Shown here: piece after piece, positions 1-9,094 of the stretch
Layout of the letters: every line of letters begins with the position of its first letter
Position numbering within the stretch: the stretch's first letter is position 1
Source: Polyangia bacterium
Lineage (GTDB): Bacteria; Myxococcota_A; Polyangia; Fen-1088
Length of the DNA: 64,000 nt
NCBI GenBank assembly: GCA_036268875.1
Contig: DATATI010000082.1
Span: 1-64,000 of the forward strand
Direction: 5' to 3'
The notes under the pieces: model-generated
What the model saw: only the letters and a program-made list of their open reading frames with translations
Databases searched by the model: none
Told to the model about the DNA's origin: nothing
Position numbers and translations under genes: made by a program

Positions 1-164
1 TCGTCAAGAAGCCGCAGGGTACCGCCTCCTGCATGCGCACTTTTCAGCCACCTCCGGGGACGCGCCCGAGCGCACCGTCACCGTCGACAACTCACGCCAC
101 CAGCCGCGTCTCACGCACCCACTCGAACGTCAGGAGAGCCGCATTTCTCCGGGTGAGGCGGTGG
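1..164. other. No gene seen
   Basis: No reading frame here has convincing protein features. The long plus-strand frame that crosses it is antisense to the lemA gene. It is probably the 3' flank of the lemA operon. Confidence 0.4.
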
Positions 165-764
165 TCAGAACTGAACCCGCGGCGCGGTCGCCGCCCCGGC
201 ATTGGCCGTGAAATACGCCTTTTCGGCGAACCGCCCGCCGAACAGTCCGGCGACGATGGCGGTCGGGAAGGTGTCGCGGGTGCTGTTGAACGCCTGGGCC
301 ACTTCGCCGAATCGCATTCGCTCGACAGTGATTCGATTCTCGGCTCCCTCCAGCTGCACCTGCAGATCTCTGAAATTGGCGGTCGCCTTCAGCTCTGGGT
401 ATTGCTCGGCGACCACCAGCAGCCGCGACAGCGACGACGACAACTGATCTTGCGCCTGCTGAAACTTCGCCAGCGCTGCTGGATCAGCCGGAGGCCCGCC
501 AGCCGGCAATTGTCCCACCCGGGCTCGCGCCTCGGTCACCGCGGTCAGCGTGTCCTTCTCGAACTTGGCGGCTCCCTTCACGGTCTCGACCAGGTTCGGC
601 ACCAGATCGGCGCGCCGCTGATAGACATTCTCCACTTGCGACCATTGCGCCTTGACGGCCTGATCAAGTCGGACCAGGTGATTGTAGGAACTCGCCCCAA
701 AGCCGACGATGACGACAATCAACGCCAGGATGACCACCAACACCGATTTGCCGCTACGAAACAT
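165..764 (-). CDS. lemA: LemA family protein
   Basis: This 199-residue protein has one N-terminal membrane anchor (about residues 7-27) followed by a long helical domain. It carries the family signature around residues 28-60: a YNHLVRLDQAVKAQWSQVEN-type stretch, then RRADLVPNLVETVKG. The family forms a four-helix bundle outside the inner membrane, and its molecular role is poorly defined. It follows the sigma-54 response regulator by only 7 bases, so the two are probably one operon, and the pairing suggests envelope stress. The length is normal for the family. Confidence 0.93.
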   Translation of the reverse strand: MFRSGKSVLVVILALIVVIVGFGASSYNHLVRLDQAVKAQWSQVENVYQRRADLVPNLVETVKGAAKFEKDTLTAVTEARARVGQLPAGGPPADPAALAKFQQAQDQLSSSLSRLLVVAEQYPELKATANFRDLQVQLEGAENRITVERMRFGEVAQAFNSTRDTFPTAIVAGLFGGRFAEKAYFTANAGAATAPRVQF

Positions 765-771
765 GGGGACC

Positions 772-2166
772 TCAGTTTTCCGTCTTGATGCCAGTGACCG
801 GGTCGACGTGCGAGTGCGGGGCGTTCTCGTACTCCTGCAACTTGTACTGAATCTTGCGGATGCTGATTTTTAGCACCTCGGCCGCCCGGCTGGTCGATCC
901 GCCGGTTGATTCCAGGGTCTTGGTGATGGCATAGCGTTCAATGTCGTCCAGCGACGATCCCGGGATCTGGATGGCCGACTTGTCCTTCTGCGACTGCAAG
1001 GCCGGCGGCAGATCCGCGCCGGTGATCTGATTGCCGGCGCACAGAACCGTGGCGCGCTGGATGATGTTTTCCATCTCCCGCACATTGCCCGGCCAGGGAT
1101 AACCAACCAGGCGCTGCAACGCCTCCGCGGTGAACCCGGTGATGGTCTTGCCGTTTTCGGCGGCATATTTGCTGAGAAAATGCGCCGCCAGCAGGGGCAG
1201 GTCCGACGGGCGATCACGCAGCGCCGGCATCACGATGTTGATGACGTTGAGGCGATAATACAAATCCTCGCGGAATCTTCCCTCCGCGACCATCTGGCGC
1301 AGATCCCGGTTGGTGGCCGCGACCACCCGAACGTCGACCTTGATGGTTTCGTTGCCGCCCACCCGCTCGAACTCATACTCTTGCAGGAACCGCAGCAGCT
1401 TGACCTGGATGCTCGGCGAGATCTCGCCGATCTCGTCGAGAAACAACGTACCGCCATTGGCCTGGAAAAATCGGCCGTCGCGCCGTCCGGCGGCACCGGT
1501 GAAGGATCCCCGCTCGTGACCGAACAGCTCACTTTCCAGCAATGATTCGGCCAGAGCGGCGCAGTGCAGTTTGACGAACGGCGCTTTGGCGCGCGGGCTG
1601 TGTTGATGGATGGCGGCGGCGATCAGCTCCTTGCCGGTGCCCGATTCACCGCTCAAAAGAACACTGGCGCGCGACGACGCCACCTGCGAAACGACCTTGA
1701 AGACCTCCTGCATCGGCGCGGCGTTGCCGATGATGTTGTCGAATCGGTACCGGTCGGCCAGGCGTGCGCGCAATTGGCCAGTTTCGATCCGCAGCTGCCG
1801 CCGCTCGAGCTCCCGCCTGACGACCAATGACAGCTCGGTGACGTTGATGGGCTTGATCAGATAGTCGTTGGCACCGGCGCGCATGGCGCCAACCGCGGTC
1901 TCGACTGCGCCGAAGGCGGTCATGACCACCACCACGATCTCGGGATCGTGTTCCTGAATCTTGCCCAGCAGGGCGATGCCATCCATTCCCGGCATCTTGA
2001 GATCGGTCAGCACCAGGTCGGGGGCGAACTCTGCCAGTTTGCCCAGCGCCTTGAAGGCGTCGCCGGCCGATTCGACTTGATAGCCATCGCCCCGCAGCAG
2101 TTCAAGCAATGCGGTTCGTGCGTTCGCCTCGTCGTCGACTACCAGAATGCGCGCCTTGTTTTCCAC
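772..2166 (-). CDS. NtrC-family sigma-54 response regulator
   Basis: This 464-residue two-component activator opens sigma-54 promoters. The receiver domain (residues 5-120) has acidic residues DD11-12, phospho-acceptor D55 and K105. The AAA+ domain (145-385) has Walker A GESGTGKE at 173-180 and a GSFTGA sigma-54 contact loop at 220-225, where the usual motif is GAFTGA. A Fis-type helix-turn-helix ends the protein. I chose the GTG at 2166 because AAAGGAG lies six bases upstream and the receiver begins immediately. A frame extension to 2313 would add 49 non-conserved residues. A sigma-54-like box at 2201-2216 suggests autoactivation. It is the best candidate master regulator for the -24/-12 promoters of the island. 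The cognate kinase is not adjacent; candidates lie at 18.1 and 19.6 kb. Confidence 0.93.
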   Translation of the reverse strand: MENKARILVVDDEANARTALLELLRGDGYQVESAGDAFKALGKLAEFAPDLVLTDLKMPGMDGIALLGKIQEHDPEIVVVVMTAFGAVETAVGAMRAGANDYLIKPINVTELSLVVRRELERRQLRIETGQLRARLADRYRFDNIIGNAAPMQEVFKVVSQVASSRASVLLSGESGTGKELIAAAIHQHSPRAKAPFVKLHCAALAESLLESELFGHERGSFTGAAGRRDGRFFQANGGTLFLDEIGEISPSIQVKLLRFLQEYEFERVGGNETIKVDVRVVAATNRDLRQMVAEGRFREDLYYRLNVINIVMPALRDRPSDLPLLAAHFLSKYAAENGKTITGFTAEALQRLVGYPWPGNVREMENIIQRATVLCAGNQITGADLPPALQSQKDKSAIQIPGSSLDDIERYAITKTLESTGGSTSRAAEVLKISIRKIQYKLQEYENAPHSHVDPVTGIKTEN

Positions 2167-2200
2167 CGTGAGCTCCTTTGCAGACCCGGACGAAGGCATG

Positions 2201-2216
2201 TGCAAATCATGCGCCC
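2201..2216 (-). promoter_or_regulatory. Sigma-54 promoter of the NtrC-type gene
   Basis: The minus strand reads GGGCGCATGATTTGCA, with GG and GC separated by ten bases as in -24/-12 elements and a perfect TTGCA. The expected start lies about 24 bases before the GTG, leaving room for the AAAGGAG ribosome site. This suggests autoregulation. Confidence 0.5.
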
Positions 2217-2325
2217 AAAGTCTGCCCGTGAAACCAGGGGATTGGCCCACATTCCGGAAGGACGAGCCGCAAGTTATTCGTGCCGCCCGGTGCTGCGCGC
2301 AGATACTGCGCAAGATCGCGGCAGA

Positions 2326-2817
2326 CTATTTTGGATCGGTCGTTTTGTGGTTCATGGCGGCATGACACGGGCACATCGACATCATCGACGCGTCTCTGGT
2401 CGATGCCGCACCATGATTGTGGTCGTGCGCGGGCGCCGCCGGGGTCGCCGCTGCTGGTTCGGGCAAGGTCATTGCCGGCGTTGACGTTGCGGCGTTACCG
2501 GCCACCGGCTCGATCGTTTGCTGGGTCGCGCTGGCGGCGGCCTTCTCAGCATCACGCTCCCGGCGGGCTTTCGCTTCGGCGAATCCGAACCGTCGTTCGA
2601 CGTTCGCGGGGTCGGACTCTGGGCTCACCGGTGGACCAACCACGGCCGGGGTGTTGCTTCCGCGTTCGCTGGCCGCCGCGGCGGCGTTCGGCAGCCGACG
2701 ATTGGGTTGCGGTCCGGTCGCGCACGAAGCGGACCAGATCAAAAGCGGCGCCGCCCAACGAAGCACCGTCGCGCGCTGCCAGGGACCGTTCATTCTCTTC
2801 ACAGATTGTCTCAGCAT
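2326..2817 (-). CDS. Probable lipoprotein, unknown function
   Basis: This 163-residue protein has a basic N terminus, a hydrophobic stretch and then SASC at residues 28-31, a weak lipobox because the -3 residue is Ser. The middle is Ala/Pro-rich and charged, and the C terminus has HDHNH and a CPCH motif that could bind metal. GAGGAGG seven bases before the ATG supports the start. It lies 17 bases after the preceding gene and is probably in its operon. No family was recognised. Confidence 0.6.
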   Translation of the reverse strand: MLRQSVKRMNGPWQRATVLRWAAPLLIWSASCATGPQPNRRLPNAAAAASERGSNTPAVVGPPVSPESDPANVERRFGFAEAKARRERDAEKAAASATQQTIEPVAGNAATSTPAMTLPEPAAATPAAPAHDHNHGAASTRDASMMSMCPCHAAMNHKTTDPK

Positions 2818-2834
2818 GGGATTCCTCCTCGGAG

Positions 2835-3194
2835 CTAGGCCGCAACGAACAGTCTGGCGATCAGAGCTTCGGCGGTGCGACGGAACGCTTCCGCGTCCAG
2901 AGTGGTTCGCCTGGCCTCATGCCTCACCTTTTCGACCCACGCCGAGGCGACCGCCGAGTCGCGACCGAGCACGGCGACCACATGGCCACGCACATCGTCG
3001 TCGAACAACGCCACGAATTTTTGCATCGCGAACTGTTGGCCGGAAAGCGTCAGCGTCGGCATCGATGAAACGATCTCGCGCGCGACGGTCAGTCGCAAGG
3101 CGACGGCGCCGCTCCTTGACGCGGCTTGCGCTGTTCGCCGGTCACCGGACTTATTCGCTGAATCGTGGCTCGGGGTGTGGGTCAGTCGGTGCAT
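2835..3194 (-). CDS. Hypothetical protein of the sigma-54 island
   Basis: The gene encodes 119 residues. The start at 3194 is supported by GGAGG six bases upstream; the frame runs on upstream to 3302 but that part is low complexity. The C-terminal 80 residues look folded and mostly helical (TLSGQQFAMQKFVALFDDDV, then AVASAWVEKVRHEARRTTLD). No family was recognised. A sigma-54-type box at 3227-3242 precedes it, so it probably belongs to the same regulon as its neighbours and leads a two-gene operon. Confidence 0.65.
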   Translation of the reverse strand: MHRLTHTPSHDSANKSGDRRTAQAASRSGAVALRLTVAREIVSSMPTLTLSGQQFAMQKFVALFDDDVRGHVVAVLGRDSAVASAWVEKVRHEARRTTLDAEAFRRTAEALIARLFVAA

Positions 3195-3226
3195 GGCGGA
3201 CCTCCGTTGGTTCGTTCTCGGAGCAT

Positions 3227-3242
3227 TGCAACGAATGTGCCC
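3227..3242 (-). promoter_or_regulatory. Sigma-54 promoter
   Basis: The minus strand reads GGGCACATTCGTTGCA, with GGCAC and TTGCA at exact -24/-12 spacing. The predicted transcript start is about 22 bases before the ATG at 3194 and leaves room for GGAGG. Confidence 0.6.
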
Positions 3243-3362
3243 GCCCGATCTCCCCATCCTTGGCGGCGGCGGCGGCGGCCAAGGCGCAGATTCTGCCGAC
3301 ACCGGCGGATCGGACGTATTCCCTGCGCCCCTCGATCGCGACCGGCCGCACGCACGGCAACC

Positions 3363-4970
3363 TTAGCCGCGTCGACGCTCGGACGCGGGAACGATCCCGG
3401 CGTGGCGGAGGGCGATCATGGCTTGGACCAGACAGGACCCGAAGTCTTCCGTGGTCTCGACGCTGACGTGAACAGCAGCCTCGGTCGCAAGCACGGGTTC
3501 GAAATCCGATCGCACCAATTCCAGTTCGCGCTCGCGCGCGTCGGACTCGCTGGCGCCTTGTTCGCGCCCGCGCAGGCGTTTCCGCAAGGCCGTCTCGTCG
3601 GAGCAGACGCTCTCGATCAGCACAAACGTCGCCGCCGGCGTCGATGCGATGGCCGCCGCGCGGGCCCGGGAATCACGGCGGGCAAACGTGGCGTCGAGGA
3701 TCACCCCGCGCCCGGAGTTGACGATCACCTCGGCGCTCCGAAACATCTCGCCGTAGGTCTCCCGGGTTCGATCGGGTTCATAAAGGCTGGTCGGGCCGCG
3801 TTCGGTGGGCGGCAGATCGGCAAGGGCCTTCCGCACCCGATCGGAACTGATCACCGGAGCCGCCAGCACTTCGCCCAGGGCACGAGCCAGCACGCTCTTT
3901 CCTGAACCCGGCAACCCGTTCATCACGATGATGAACGGCCGATCGAGCGGCTTTCCCTCCTCGGCCCGGGCCAAGGCAAACTGGGCCCGCGCTTCTTCAC
4001 GCTTGCCTTGCCTTTGCATCAGCGCGAGATCACCGTCGCTGGCGATCAGGGCCGCCACTTTGCCGCGAACCCAGGCGCGGTAGGAAAGGTAGAAATCCAG
4101 GGCGCCGTAGAGATCGAAGTCGTGGGCCGCCTCGGCGAAACGGGCGATGAAACCGGCGGCCAGATCGGGACGGTGCGCGGCCTCGAGCTCCATGGCCAGG
4201 AACGCCGCATCACCCGCCGGATCACCGCAACGAAATCGCTGGTTGAATTCGATGCAGTCGATAATCACCGGATGTTCGACCCCGGACTGGTCGGATTCGA
4301 AGAACACGTGCTCAAGGCGCAGATCGCCATGTCCATCGACGGCCAGGCGTTCGCGCTTCGAAAAAAGCGCCGCGCGGGAACGCAAGAACTGACGGGCCCG
4401 ATCGCGAACCTCGTCGAGGGTCTGCTGGTCCACGAGATCACCGACGAATTGTTGCGCATCGGCGAAGTTCTCCTCCAGGTTTGCGGACAGCGCCGACAAC
4501 GAGGCGGCCCCGGGCACGGACCGCGCGGTCCGAAAAAATGCCGCCAGGTGCACCGCCAGCGCGCGGAGGCGGCTCGCATCCAGGCGATCGGCGAGCAACA
4601 ACTGGTCGGCGTTGATCTCGTCCGGCAGGCGACGCATTCGCACCACCCAGTCGACCGCCGGACCGCTTTCGCTGGCGCCGATCAGATAGTGGTGTCCGTC
4701 GTGAAGAACGGGGAATACGCCGCGGTAAACGTCCGGGGCAAGCCGCCGGTTCAGCTGGACCTCCGCCTGGCAATCGAGACGGCGGGCCTGGGGCTCGCGG
4801 AAATCCAGAAAGCCAAGGTTCACGGGCCGCTTCAATTTCCACACCTCCCGGTCGGCGATGAAGACCCAGGATGAGTGGGTCACGCGCAGCTCGATGGATG
4901 AGGGGTGCGGCTCGGGATAGGCCTCCGGCCGCAAAAGATCGGAAACCAGCTCCGGCAGCCCACCAGCCAT
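3363..4970 (-). CDS. APH-like kinase / P-loop ATPase fusion
   Basis: This 535-residue protein joins an aminoglycoside-phosphotransferase-like kinase fold to a zeta-toxin-like P-loop domain. The N-terminal part (about 30-310) has a VDGHGDLRLEHVF catalytic loop and VIIDCIEFN, equivalent to HxDxxxxN and the metal-binding Asp. The C-terminal part (about 345-510) has Walker A GLPGSGKS and a DATF motif. Proteins with this architecture are annotated as bifunctional aminoglycoside phosphotransferase/ATP-binding protein; Rv2004c of the M. tuberculosis DosR regulon is of this type. The substrate is unknown and nothing here implies drug resistance. It starts 9 bases after the CBS gene ends, so the two are one operon. 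Confidence 0.88.
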   Translation of the reverse strand: MAGGLPELVSDLLRPEAYPEPHPSSIELRVTHSSWVFIADREVWKLKRPVNLGFLDFREPQARRLDCQAEVQLNRRLAPDVYRGVFPVLHDGHHYLIGASESGPAVDWVVRMRRLPDEINADQLLLADRLDASRLRALAVHLAAFFRTARSVPGAASLSALSANLEENFADAQQFVGDLVDQQTLDEVRDRARQFLRSRAALFSKRERLAVDGHGDLRLEHVFFESDQSGVEHPVIIDCIEFNQRFRCGDPAGDAAFLAMELEAAHRPDLAAGFIARFAEAAHDFDLYGALDFYLSYRAWVRGKVAALIASDGDLALMQRQGKREEARAQFALARAEEGKPLDRPFIIVMNGLPGSGKSVLARALGEVLAAPVISSDRVRKALADLPPTERGPTSLYEPDRTRETYGEMFRSAEVIVNSGRGVILDATFARRDSRARAAAIASTPAATFVLIESVCSDETALRKRLRGREQGASESDARERELELVRSDFEPVLATEAAVHVSVETTEDFGSCLVQAMIALRHAGIVPASERRRG

Positions 4971-4979
4971 GGATTTTCC

Positions 4980-5414
4980 TCAAGTGCCGTCTTGTCGTTC
5001 GAAATAGAGGCGAGCGAAGCGAACGAATTCGCTCTCGGTGACGATGCCAATGACCTTGCCGTCGTCAAGCACGGGCAAGCAACCAATCCGATGTTTCTCC
5101 ATCAACCCGGCGACGTCGGCGGCCGGCGCTTCCGGCCACGTCGACAGCACGTCCTTCTCCATCAGCAACTCGACCGGAATCCGGCGAGCGACGTCGCGCA
5201 AGGTCTCGTGGTCGGGATCCCCGTGGCTGACCCAGGCGCCCACGATCGTTCGGTGGGTGACAAGACCGACCAGCTGTTCATCGCCGTCGATCACTGGCAG
5301 GTGGCGAATGCTGCCTTTTTCCACCATCAGCGTCCGCGCCAGATCGAGCGAGTCGCCGACCTGCAGAACCTCGACCGGACTGGACATCACGTGGCGAACG
5401 AGTGTTTTGGCCAT
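4980..5414 (-). CDS. Tandem CBS-domain protein
   Basis: The 144-residue protein is almost entirely two CBS domains (about 8-60 and 80-135). Each domain has the typical H(L/I)PV or CLPV-D-G-(K/Q)-(L/V)-(V/I)-G-(L/I)-V-T end. Such stand-alone pairs usually bind adenine nucleotides and sense energy charge. The closest analogue by size is hypoxic-response protein Hrp1 of mycobacteria. The start at 5414 (MAKTLVRHVM) is preferred over an upstream Met because the domain begins there and a G-rich tract precedes it. It heads the operon with the APH fusion. Confidence 0.9.
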   Translation of the reverse strand: MAKTLVRHVMSSPVEVLQVGDSLDLARTLMVEKGSIRHLPVIDGDEQLVGLVTHRTIVGAWVSHGDPDHETLRDVARRIPVELLMEKDVLSTWPEAPAADVAGLMEKHRIGCLPVLDDGKVIGIVTESEFVRFARLYFERQDGT

Positions 5415-5426
5415 TCCCCCCGTCAG

Positions 5427-5442
5427 TGCACAATTGACGCCA
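5427..5442 (-). promoter_or_regulatory. Sigma-54-like box 28 bases before ATG
   Basis: The minus strand reads TGGCGTCAATTGTGCA. The GG/GC pair and spacing are exact, with three mismatches in between. The box starts exactly 28 bases upstream of the ATG at 5414, so the predicted transcript has only about two untranslated bases. Confidence 0.5.
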
Positions 5443-5508
5443 AGCGAGTCGAACCGGCGCACAGAAGTCGCCGCCTTGTTCGGCGAGCCGCCTCAGGGCA
5501 TAGTAGAA

Positions 5509-5907
5509 ATGGAGAAAATGGCCGCGCCCGAGGTTTCCAATAGCGACCGTGGCCGCCGGGTCTTGATCGTCGATGACAATGTCGCCCTGGCGGAAAACAT
5601 CGCCGAGATCTTGGCGCTGACCGGCTATATCGGCGAGATCGCGGCCAGCGCCGAAGAAGCCATTCCCCGCGCTTTGAGCGGCAACATCACCTTCATCATC
5701 ACCGACTTCCGATTGCCCGGGCTCAATGGCGTCCAGTTGATCCAACGCCTGCGCGGGCAGGGACGTGATTTCCACGCCGTCCTCATCAGCGCGTATTCGG
5801 ACGAAGGCACCCTCAGCGCCGCACGTGACGCCGGCGTCGACGATTTCATCCCCAAGCCCCTCGATTTTGCCCGGCTGACAGAGACGCTGGGCCGCCTGGC
5901 TTCCTAG
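5509..5907 (+). CDS. Stand-alone receiver domain protein
   Basis: This 132-residue protein is a single response-regulator receiver with no output domain. Acidic residues DD are near 22-23, the phospho-acceptor Asp is in the FIITDFRLPG segment, and the conserved Lys is in FIPKPLDF. It is probably a phosphorelay intermediate or acts by protein contact. ATGs at 5509 and 5518 are both possible. It stands alone, divergent from the CBS operon, and has no sigma-54 box that I could find. Confidence 0.88.
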   Translation: MEKMAAPEVSNSDRGRRVLIVDDNVALAENIAEILALTGYIGEIAASAEEAIPRALSGNITFIITDFRLPGLNGVQLIQRLRGQGRDFHAVLISAYSDEGTLSAARDAGVDDFIPKPLDFARLTETLGRLAS

Positions 5908-6016
5908 TCAGCCGATTTGGGTACGCCGATCGCTGGGTTTGCGTCATCGCTCCCGTCCGACGCAGCCTTTGCGCCGGCGAAGCGCCTTCGGCTGGCGGGC
6001 GTTGAATTGGCGGTGT

Positions 6017-6032
6017 TGGCGCGCCGGTTGCT
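6017..6032 (+). promoter_or_regulatory. Sigma-54 promoter 28 bases before ATG
   Basis: The sequence TGGCGCGCCGGTTGCT matches the -24/-12 consensus closely. It begins 28 bases before the ATG at 6045, predicting an almost leaderless transcript. Confidence 0.6.
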
Positions 6033-6044
6033 GTTGTCTGCCGT

Positions 6045-6743
6045 ATGCACCCACGACAGAGCCAGATTCCTTTCACCAGCCAGCAAGCGCTCGCTTGTTT
6101 GACCGCACTTTTCTTTTTCGGCTGCGGCACGCCGTCTCAGAACGTCCATCCCGACGATATGAGCGCCGAGCGCCATCGGCAGGAAGCGGCCAACGACGAG
6201 ATAGCCGCCAGCCGTTCCTCAGAGCGATACAACCCGTACGCCACCCGGCCAAGCCCCTTTCGCGAGCTGAATCCGACGGGCACCGGTGATCCGCTGGACT
6301 CTGTGTCTGTCTACAACCCCACGATTGGCAACGTCGCCGCCGCCGAGAGACAGCGCCAGCACGCGCGCCAGCATCGCGAGGCGGCGCAGTCCCTGGAGCG
6401 TTTCGAGGAAAAAGAGTGCAGGGGCATCGCGCCCGAGGTTCGGGCCAGCTGCCCGCTGCTCGGCCCGGCGGTTGAACTGCGCAATATCGACGGAGGGGTC
6501 CGGGTGCGTTTTCCTTCCGAGCTCGACATCGACAAGATCGTCGCGCTGATGCGCTGCCATTTCGCTTTTGCCCAGACCCGCGGCTTCGAAGGCGCCGCCG
6601 GCTGTCCGCTGTACATGCGCGGCATCGAGATTCGCCGGGCGCCCGAATGGCGTGCGGTGGACATCGTCAGCGCGGACCGGTTCGTGGTGCCCGAGATCCG
6701 CGCCCGGGCGCGCGAACAAGTGCTGCTCCTGGGTGGAAGATAG
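6045..6743 (+). CDS. Lipoprotein, unknown function
   Basis: The 232-residue protein has a signal peptide ending in a lipobox (LFFFGC, Cys27). A charged region with coiled-coil tendency follows (about 75-125, Arg/Gln/Glu/Ala-rich), then a compact C-terminal domain with four cysteines (ECRGIAPEVRASCPLLG, MRCHF, GCPLYMRG). No family was recognised. The start is fixed by the lipobox distance and by the sigma-54 box just upstream; no Shine-Dalgarno sequence is evident. Confidence 0.75.
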   Translation: MHPRQSQIPFTSQQALACLTALFFFGCGTPSQNVHPDDMSAERHRQEAANDEIAASRSSERYNPYATRPSPFRELNPTGTGDPLDSVSVYNPTIGNVAAAERQRQHARQHREAAQSLERFEEKECRGIAPEVRASCPLLGPAVELRNIDGGVRVRFPSELDIDKIVALMRCHFAFAQTRGFEGAAGCPLYMRGIEIRRAPEWRAVDIVSADRFVVPEIRARAREQVLLLGGR

Positions 6744-6863
6744 CCCCCACGTCGACGGCCCGATTCGCGCAAAAGCTGCTGGCCTGCGACTGCGCAACGA
6801 AAGCTTTTCGCGCCCCAGTGACCACATCGCGCAGAATCCCGCCACTTTCGCCCGGCTGTTCTT

Positions 6864-6879
6864 TGGAACACACGTTGCT
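6864..6879 (+). promoter_or_regulatory. Sigma-54-like box 28 bases before ATG
   Basis: The sequence TGGAACACACGTTGCT has exact GG/GC spacing and a perfect TTGCT. It begins 28 bases before the ATG at 6892. Confidence 0.5.
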
Positions 6880-6891
6880 GCTGATCGGAGC

Positions 6892-7443
6892 ATGAAGACA
6901 CCCATCGATCCGGCAAACAAAGGTCGCCGTTCCCAACGCGCCAAAGAGCCCGAACCGGCACGGATCGTCGGCTGGGTGGCGCCCGACCATCAACTGGATG
7001 CCGAGACGGCCCGGCGCGCGATCCACGCGCAGCACGAAAAGATCCGCCGCCTGCTGGGCCGCGCACAGTCAACCGCCGACGCCACTCTCGAGGGCAGTCC
7101 GCTGTCGCCGGACGCCGTCGCTTCGGTGATCGGGGACCTGCGGTCGACGATGGAGGTTCACCTGACGTTCGAGGAGCGGGTGTTGCTTCCGATCCTTGAA
7201 CGCGATCCGCCCCTCGGACCAGAACGCGCGTCAAGGCTGCGCGACGAACATCGCCAGCAGCGCGGCATCCTGGCGGCGATTCACCGCGAGGCGGCCGCCC
7301 AACCGCTGCTGCCCACGCTCGCCGCAAAGCTCGCGTATCTGGCGGCCTGGCTGCTCGACGACATGGCCGAGGAAGAACGCGAGTTGCTGACGCCGGACGT
7401 GCTTCGCGACGACGCCGTCTCGATCGACCAGAACACCGGCTGA
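6892..7443 (+). CDS. Hemerythrin-like HHE domain protein
   Basis: The gene encodes 183 residues. The predicted four-helix bundle carries histidines and acidic residues in hemerythrin-like spacing: AQHEK near the start, MEVHLTFEERVLLPILE in the middle, RDEHRQQRG, and an Asp/Glu-rich final helix. Such domains hold a di-iron centre that binds oxygen or NO. The ATG at 6892 is preceded by CGGAG and a sigma-54-like box; upstream codons of the same frame belong to the overlapping lipoprotein region. It is not in an operon with the next gene. Confidence 0.75.
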   Translation: MKTPIDPANKGRRSQRAKEPEPARIVGWVAPDHQLDAETARRAIHAQHEKIRRLLGRAQSTADATLEGSPLSPDAVASVIGDLRSTMEVHLTFEERVLLPILERDPPLGPERASRLRDEHRQQRGILAAIHREAAAQPLLPTLAAKLAYLAAWLLDDMAEEERELLTPDVLRDDAVSIDQNTG

Positions 7444-7779
7444 ATAGTCGAAGGCGGAGAACAGACGCCGGCAGCCCTACCAGCGCCAGCTCTAGCGCTA
7501 CCGATGGGCACGGATCCTCGCGAGCTGTTGACATCGGTAACACCAAAGTCGATGGCCAACGGTCCGTAAGGCATCCGCGCCGCCGCGCCCCACACAACAT
7601 CCGACTGACGAGAGAGTCGATGGCCTCTGCGACCACCTTGAAGTGCGACGCGACCCCAAGGACGACACTTGGGACTGACGATGTAACCAGCCACCGCGTG
7701 ATTTTGCCCCTCGTCGCCGCCGGCAACATCTATGGTTCCGAGCAGGATGGACGTCGACAACACCGACGCGCACCCAGCG
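7444..7779. other. Intergenic, no gene seen
   Basis: This is a convergent gap of 336 bases between the hemerythrin gene and a minus-strand lipoprotein. I saw no convincing frame, strong terminator or promoter. Confidence 0.4.
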
Positions 7780-8211
7780 TCAAGGCACACGCTGCCCACC
7801 GGCCCGCCAGGCGGCGTCCGCTTCGTCGGCCGACAGAACCTGGGCAGACGAAGACAAGAACGGAAAGCCCATCACGGTGAAGGTGGCCGGCTTGGCGAAG
7901 GTCAAGATGCCGGGAAGAATCTGCAGCGCCGCCGGTTGGCCACTGACCGTCCAGAGGTTGCCGTCGCTGCCGCCCGCCAGCGTCTGGTGAACGTCGCGCA
8001 GCAACCGCACCAGCACGCGCGTGCCGGGCGGGACGCTGTCGGCCGAGATGCGCAGCGATGCCCCCCAATACGAAACCTCCAGCGGAGCACCCGGCGCGGC
8101 GATCACCTCGCGCTCGATCAACACCACGCCCGGCAGAGGCTGTTCGGCAGGCGGAAACATCGGCGACGGATCGCAGCCGCTGACCGCTAACAAGCCGCTA
8201 ACAAGCCGCAC
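7780..8211 (-). CDS. Small lipoprotein, unknown function
   Basis: The frame encodes 143 residues and opens with a GTG. Its short hydrophobic N terminus is LVSGLLAVSGC, with Cys13 as a lipobox. The rest is beta-rich, with hydrophobic runs such as LPGVVLIEREVIAAPGAPLE. No family was recognised. The start is uncertain because no clear ribosome site is present; the bases before it hold a short direct repeat of GCTAACAAGCC (about 8186-8208). Confidence 0.5.
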   Translation of the reverse strand: MRLVSGLLAVSGCDPSPMFPPAEQPLPGVVLIEREVIAAPGAPLEVSYWGASLRISADSVPPGTRVLVRLLRDVHQTLAGGSDGNLWTVSGQPAALQILPGILTFAKPATFTVMGFPFLSSSAQVLSADEADAAWRAGGQRVP

Positions 8212-8276
8212 GCCGCGAAGAGGCGTGCAGCACCACGATGAAGCCTGACGGCGAGGGAAGAGGCGAACACGACCCG

Positions 8277-8939
8277 CTACGACCGATCCGCGACCAGGTC
8301 GAACGAGATCGTGACCTGATCTTTGATGGTCACGGTGCCGCTGACGAACGAAAACGGCGTGATGTTGAAATCGGTCTGCCGCAACCCGAAGCCGCCGATG
8401 GCGTGCATGCCGTCGTCCTGAAGCGACACCCGAGCGGGAATGGTGATCCGTTTACGCACTCCGTGTAACGAAAGATCACCGGTCAAGCGCACGTCGTAGG
8501 TTCCGTCGCCGCGGCGGGCGGACGTCACCGCCGACGTCTTGAAGGTGATCTCAGGATATTTGTCGGTCTCAAGCACGTCCTGGCGCAATGCCGATTCAAC
8601 GGCCTGACGCTCGCCGATGTTGTCCTCGGCGATCAGATGCAGGGACGCGGCGCGGACCAACATCTGAAGAGAGGCGCCCGCCGACAGGGCACCCAGCGTG
8701 AAAGTCGCGGTGCCGGAAAAGTCGCTCGCCTCGATCTTGTGGTCGTGCCCGAACATCGACGACAGGCCGCTGGTCTCGGTCTCGACGATGAAACGACTCT
8801 TCTTGGCGTCGATGCGGTACTTCAGCGGCGTGTTGGTCGTGGTCTTCTTCTGCGGGGTTGAATCGGCCGCCCGGCTGCGACCCGCGGCGCCGACAGCCAT
8901 AACCGTCACCATGATCAGGGCCAGTGTCTTGTGTGTCAT
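8277..8939 (-). CDS. YceI family periplasmic protein
   Basis: The 220-residue protein has a signal peptide (to about residue 25, cleavage near SRAAD) and a YceI lipocalin-like barrel. Typical features are YRIDAKKSRF, FGHDHKIEASDFSG, a SALRQDVLETDKYPEITFKT segment and a final VTISFDLVAD strand. YceI proteins bind isoprenoid-type lipids in the periplasm and are often stress-induced. I chose the ATG at 8939; another in-frame ATG at 8960 falls inside the sigma-54 box. The C-terminal half of the fusion at 12.7 kb is a second YceI domain. Confidence 0.9.
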   Translation of the reverse strand: MTHKTLALIMVTVMAVGAAGRSRAADSTPQKKTTTNTPLKYRIDAKKSRFIVETETSGLSSMFGHDHKIEASDFSGTATFTLGALSAGASLQMLVRAASLHLIAEDNIGERQAVESALRQDVLETDKYPEITFKTSAVTSARRGDGTYDVRLTGDLSLHGVRKRITIPARVSLQDDGMHAIGGFGLRQTDFNITPFSFVSGTVTIKDQVTISFDLVADRS

Positions 8940-8952
8940 GAACTGTCTGAAT

Positions 8953-8968
8953 TGCAGCATTGATGCCA
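8953..8968 (-). promoter_or_regulatory. Sigma-54-like box 29 bases before ATG
   Basis: The minus strand reads TGGCATCAATGCTGCA, with TGGCA and TGCA at exact spacing, starting 29 bases before the ATG at 8939. Confidence 0.5.
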
Positions 8969-9094
8969 CGGTCAATCCGTGGTGCCGCCGCTGATCCATC
9001 CGCAGCTTTTGCGTCGCCGTGGTGCTCGACGCAAATCCTGCGAGCTCCCTGCGCAAGCTCAGGCCAGGAACCAAGCATGGTCCACCGTCCTCAT

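Noticed and set aside
33-788. 251-residue plus-strand frame
   Set aside because: It is antisense to lemA, has no domain features and has Arg/Gln/His-rich shadow composition.
3363-4970. Aminoglycoside resistance enzyme
   Set aside because: The APH fold here belongs to the large fusion family with a P-loop domain; no known resistance subtype and no resistance context.
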